Below, piece after piece: positions 5,229 to 6,355 of a stretch of 6,355 nt of DNA. The stretch is taken from assembly GCA_031279795.1 (NCBI GenBank), contig JAITHZ010000304.1:1-6355 (forward strand), in the 5' to 3' direction. The position numbers were made by a program, and so were the translations under genes. Positions within the stretch are counted from its first letter, which is position 1, and every line of letters begins with the position of its first letter. The stretch is from Bacteroidales bacterium (GTDB lineage Bacteria; Bacteroidota; Bacteroidia; Bacteroidales; WRGA01). The notes beneath the pieces were generated by a model, which saw nothing but the letters and a program-made list of their open reading frames with translations, was not told the origin of the DNA and searched no databases.

Positions 5229-6096
5229 CGTTACAATGGTATTGTGTATGCTGGTCGGTTTTTGTTCCTGCAGTAGAAATGAAAGCGTTCCTTCGTGGGC
5301 AATCGGCCAGGATGCGATGGTAGATTTGCTGACAGACATTCACTTAGCCGATGCGTATATCCAGTCGAACACGCGGAATTACAACAGCAGCGACAGAAAA
5401 GACATGCTGTACGAGGCTGTTTTGCAGAAACACGGCATTAACAGACAACAGCTTGATACGTCGCTCTATTGGTACGGACTGCATACCGAACTGTACAAAA
5501 AAATGTATGACCGAATTTTGTTAAAATTATCCGACGAAAAAAACACGCTCGAAGAAAGGCTAAACCTGCTGACAGCCATACCGACCGGCGACAGCGTGAA
5601 CATCTGGAACAGGCAGGAACGCTGGACTTTCCTGCCTGCTCTGCAACGGGAACTAATGATGGTTATTGCTGCCGATACCACTTTCCATGTCGGCGACGTT
5701 TTCCGACTGACTGGGCATGTGTCGGGCATCTCGGCTGATTCTGCATCGCTGGACACTTCGCAAGCCTTGTTGCGTGTCAGTTTTGCAAACGATTCATCCA
5801 CCGTTGCTTCGAAAAATATCAAAAACGGAACATTTGCTGTGGAACTTGCTTCGGGAACACTCAACCTTGCTTCTGTTTCGGCATTTTTCTTTATCGGTCG
5901 ACACCAGCCAAGAATCTTCATCGACAGCATCCGGCTGTGGCGTTTCCATACAGCCGTACCTGCCGATTCCACAAAAACGGTCACTCCGGCAGCATCTCCA
6001 AAACCGGAAATCCAGAAACCACATACGCCGCGACGCCCCGTCATTCCCGAAAAATTTCAACCTGCAGATAAAGTAAAACCCAAAAGCTTGCTGTGA
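5221..6096 (+). CDS. DUF4296-type lipoprotein
   Basis: From ATG 5221 the product is 291 aa with a lipoprotein signal: MRNVTMVLCMLVGFCSCSRN, with C17 the likely lipidated cysteine (S16 at -1). Residues about 25-110 resemble the Bacteroidetes DUF4296 domain: MVDLLTDIHLADAYI, LQKHGINRQQLDTSLYWYG, then LYKKMYDRIL. The middle (about 150-242) is beta-rich and could be a jelly-roll or carbohydrate-binding-like sandwich, for example VFRLTGHVSGIS and PRIFIDSIRLWRF. The last 45 residues are rich in Pro, Lys and Thr and probably disordered. It should be anchored in an envelope membrane; its function is unknown. The start overlaps the lspA stop (ATGCGTAA, 5221-5228). An upstream in-frame ATG at 5158 would lie deep inside lspA and bury the signal peptide, so it is rejected. 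LspA, encoded next door, would process this protein. Confidence 0.85.
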   Translation: MRNVTMVLCMLVGFCSCSRNESVPSWAIGQDAMVDLLTDIHLADAYIQSNTRNYNSSDRKDMLYEAVLQKHGINRQQLDTSLYWYGLHTELYKKMYDRILLKLSDEKNTLEERLNLLTAIPTGDSVNIWNRQERWTFLPALQRELMMVIAADTTFHVGDVFRLTGHVSGISADSASLDTSQALLRVSFANDSSTVASKNIKNGTFAVELASGTLNLASVSAFFFIGRHQPRIFIDSIRLWRFHTAVPADSTKTVTPAASPKPEIQKPHTPRRPVIPEKFQPADKVKPKSLL

Positions 6097-6098
6097 GC

Positions 6099-6264
6099 GC
6101 ACTTTATTAGTGATGAGTGGTTTAGTGATGAGTGATTAATGCTTGTCGCATACCAAGTCCCGTTAGGAACGGCACTTTATTAGTGATGAGTGGTGAGTGA
6201 TTAACGCTTGTCGCGTACCAAGTCCAGCAGGAACGGCACTTTATTAGTGATGAGTGGTTTAGTG
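6099..6264 (+). repeat. Imperfect tandem repeat, 73/64-bp units, nearly three copies
   Basis: Copies begin at 6099, 6172 and 6236, each opening with the same 22 bases (GCACTTTATTAGTGATGAGT followed by GG). Copy 1 (73 bp) and copy 2 (64 bp) share the rest with small changes: TTAATGCTTGTCGCATACCA versus TTAACGCTTGTCGCGTACCA, then AGTCC and GGAACG. Copy 2 lacks an 8-bp internal duplication, because TTAGTGATGAGTG occurs twice in copy 1 (6107-6119 and 6122-6134). Copy 3 breaks off after TTTAGTG at 6264. Copy 1 carries a small hairpin, CCGTT-AGG-AACGG (6160-6172), which is disrupted in copy 2. The array begins 2 bp after the lipoprotein stop codon. Confidence 0.9.
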
Positions 6265-6270
6265 TCAGAA

Positions 6271-6292
6271 CTCCAGAAGTGGGAGCGCTTTT
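6271..6292 (+). terminator. Possible weak intrinsic terminator after the lspA unit
   Basis: CTCC (6271-6274) can pair with GGAG (6282-6285) around a 7-nt loop, and CGCTTTT follows. The stem is only four pairs and the T-run is short, so this is a tentative call. It is the only terminator-like structure between the lipoprotein gene and the window end. Confidence 0.3.
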
Positions 6293-6313
6293 ACTATTGA
6301 TATATAGTTATTT

Positions 6314-6355
6314 ATGAAAAACATAGCGCAAACATTACTGTCGCAAAATCAAACA
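6314..6355 (+). CDS. Possible start of a downstream gene (14 codons, cut by window edge)
   Basis: ATG 6314 follows an AT-rich leader (ATATATAGTTATTT) and opens a frame, MKNIAQTLLSQNQT, that has no stop before the window ends. Fourteen codons are too few to identify a family or to exclude chance. No TAnnTTTG promoter lies directly upstream. It is listed only because the leader and start look like others in this window. Confidence 0.3.
   Translation, partial: MKNIAQTLLSQNQT

Noticed and set aside
5466..6044. 192-aa minus-strand open frame
   Set aside because: It is antisense to the lipoprotein gene, has no recognisable motif or promoter, and its composition fits a shadow of the plus-strand frame. 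The minus-strand frames over the PLP gene (for example 1943-2398) are rejected for the same reason.
6099..6264. CRISPR array
   Set aside because: There are fewer than three full copies, the units differ in length (73 and 64 bp), the sequence between the identical blocks is itself repeated rather than unique, and no cas gene is nearby.
1..6355. tRNA or rRNA genes
   Set aside because: I saw no cloverleaf-like arms with a TTCRA loop and no rRNA signature stretches on either strand.

Overview
The window looks like chromosomal DNA from a Bacteroidetes bacterium, most likely of the order Bacteroidales. The evidence is an OmpA-like barrel protein, a TraR/DksA-like protein that has lost its zinc cysteines, a long-form signal peptidase II followed by a DUF4296-type lipoprotein, and intergenic matches to the Bacteroidetes promoter (TTTG at -33, TAnnTTTG at -7). 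A-rich leaders without clear Shine-Dalgarno sequences also fit. I cannot assign a genus.

Layout. Bases 1-378 (minus strand) hold the N-terminal 126 codons of an OmpA-like outer-membrane protein, cut by the window edge. A 251-bp AT-rich divergent spacer separates it from a plus-strand FemAB/GNAT-fold protein (630-1646). That gene runs directly into a 7-bp tandem repeat ending in a perfect 34-bp palindrome. After a well-formed promoter (1728-1760) comes a two-gene unit: a Cys/Met-metabolism PLP enzyme (1785-3017) overlapping by 8 bp with a NarL/LuxR-type response regulator (3010-3669). A second well-formed promoter (3693-3726) precedes a tight four-gene unit: VOC/PhnB-like protein (3778-4179), TraR/DksA-like protein (4215-4592), signal peptidase II lspA (4596-5228) and a DUF4296-type lipoprotein (5221-6096), the last two overlapping by 8 bp. 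Bases 6099-6264 are an imperfect tandem repeat of nearly three copies. A weak terminator-like hairpin and the possible first 14 codons of another gene close the window.

How the genes fit together. The PLP enzyme and the response regulator are probably translationally coupled, which suggests control linked to sulfur amino acids, but no sensor kinase is visible. In the second unit, LspA is the peptidase that would process the lipoprotein encoded immediately after it. The OmpA-like protein and the lipoprotein are both envelope components. Three automatic TTG starts (1758, 3694, 4203) and one upstream ATG (5158) are replaced here by the better-supported starts 1785, 3778, 4215 and 5221.

Nothing in the window amounts to a clear new multi-gene system. 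The best leads are the PLP enzyme with a changed active-site loop coupled to an orphan regulator, the two unrelated intergenic repeat arrays, and the divergent promoter spacer.
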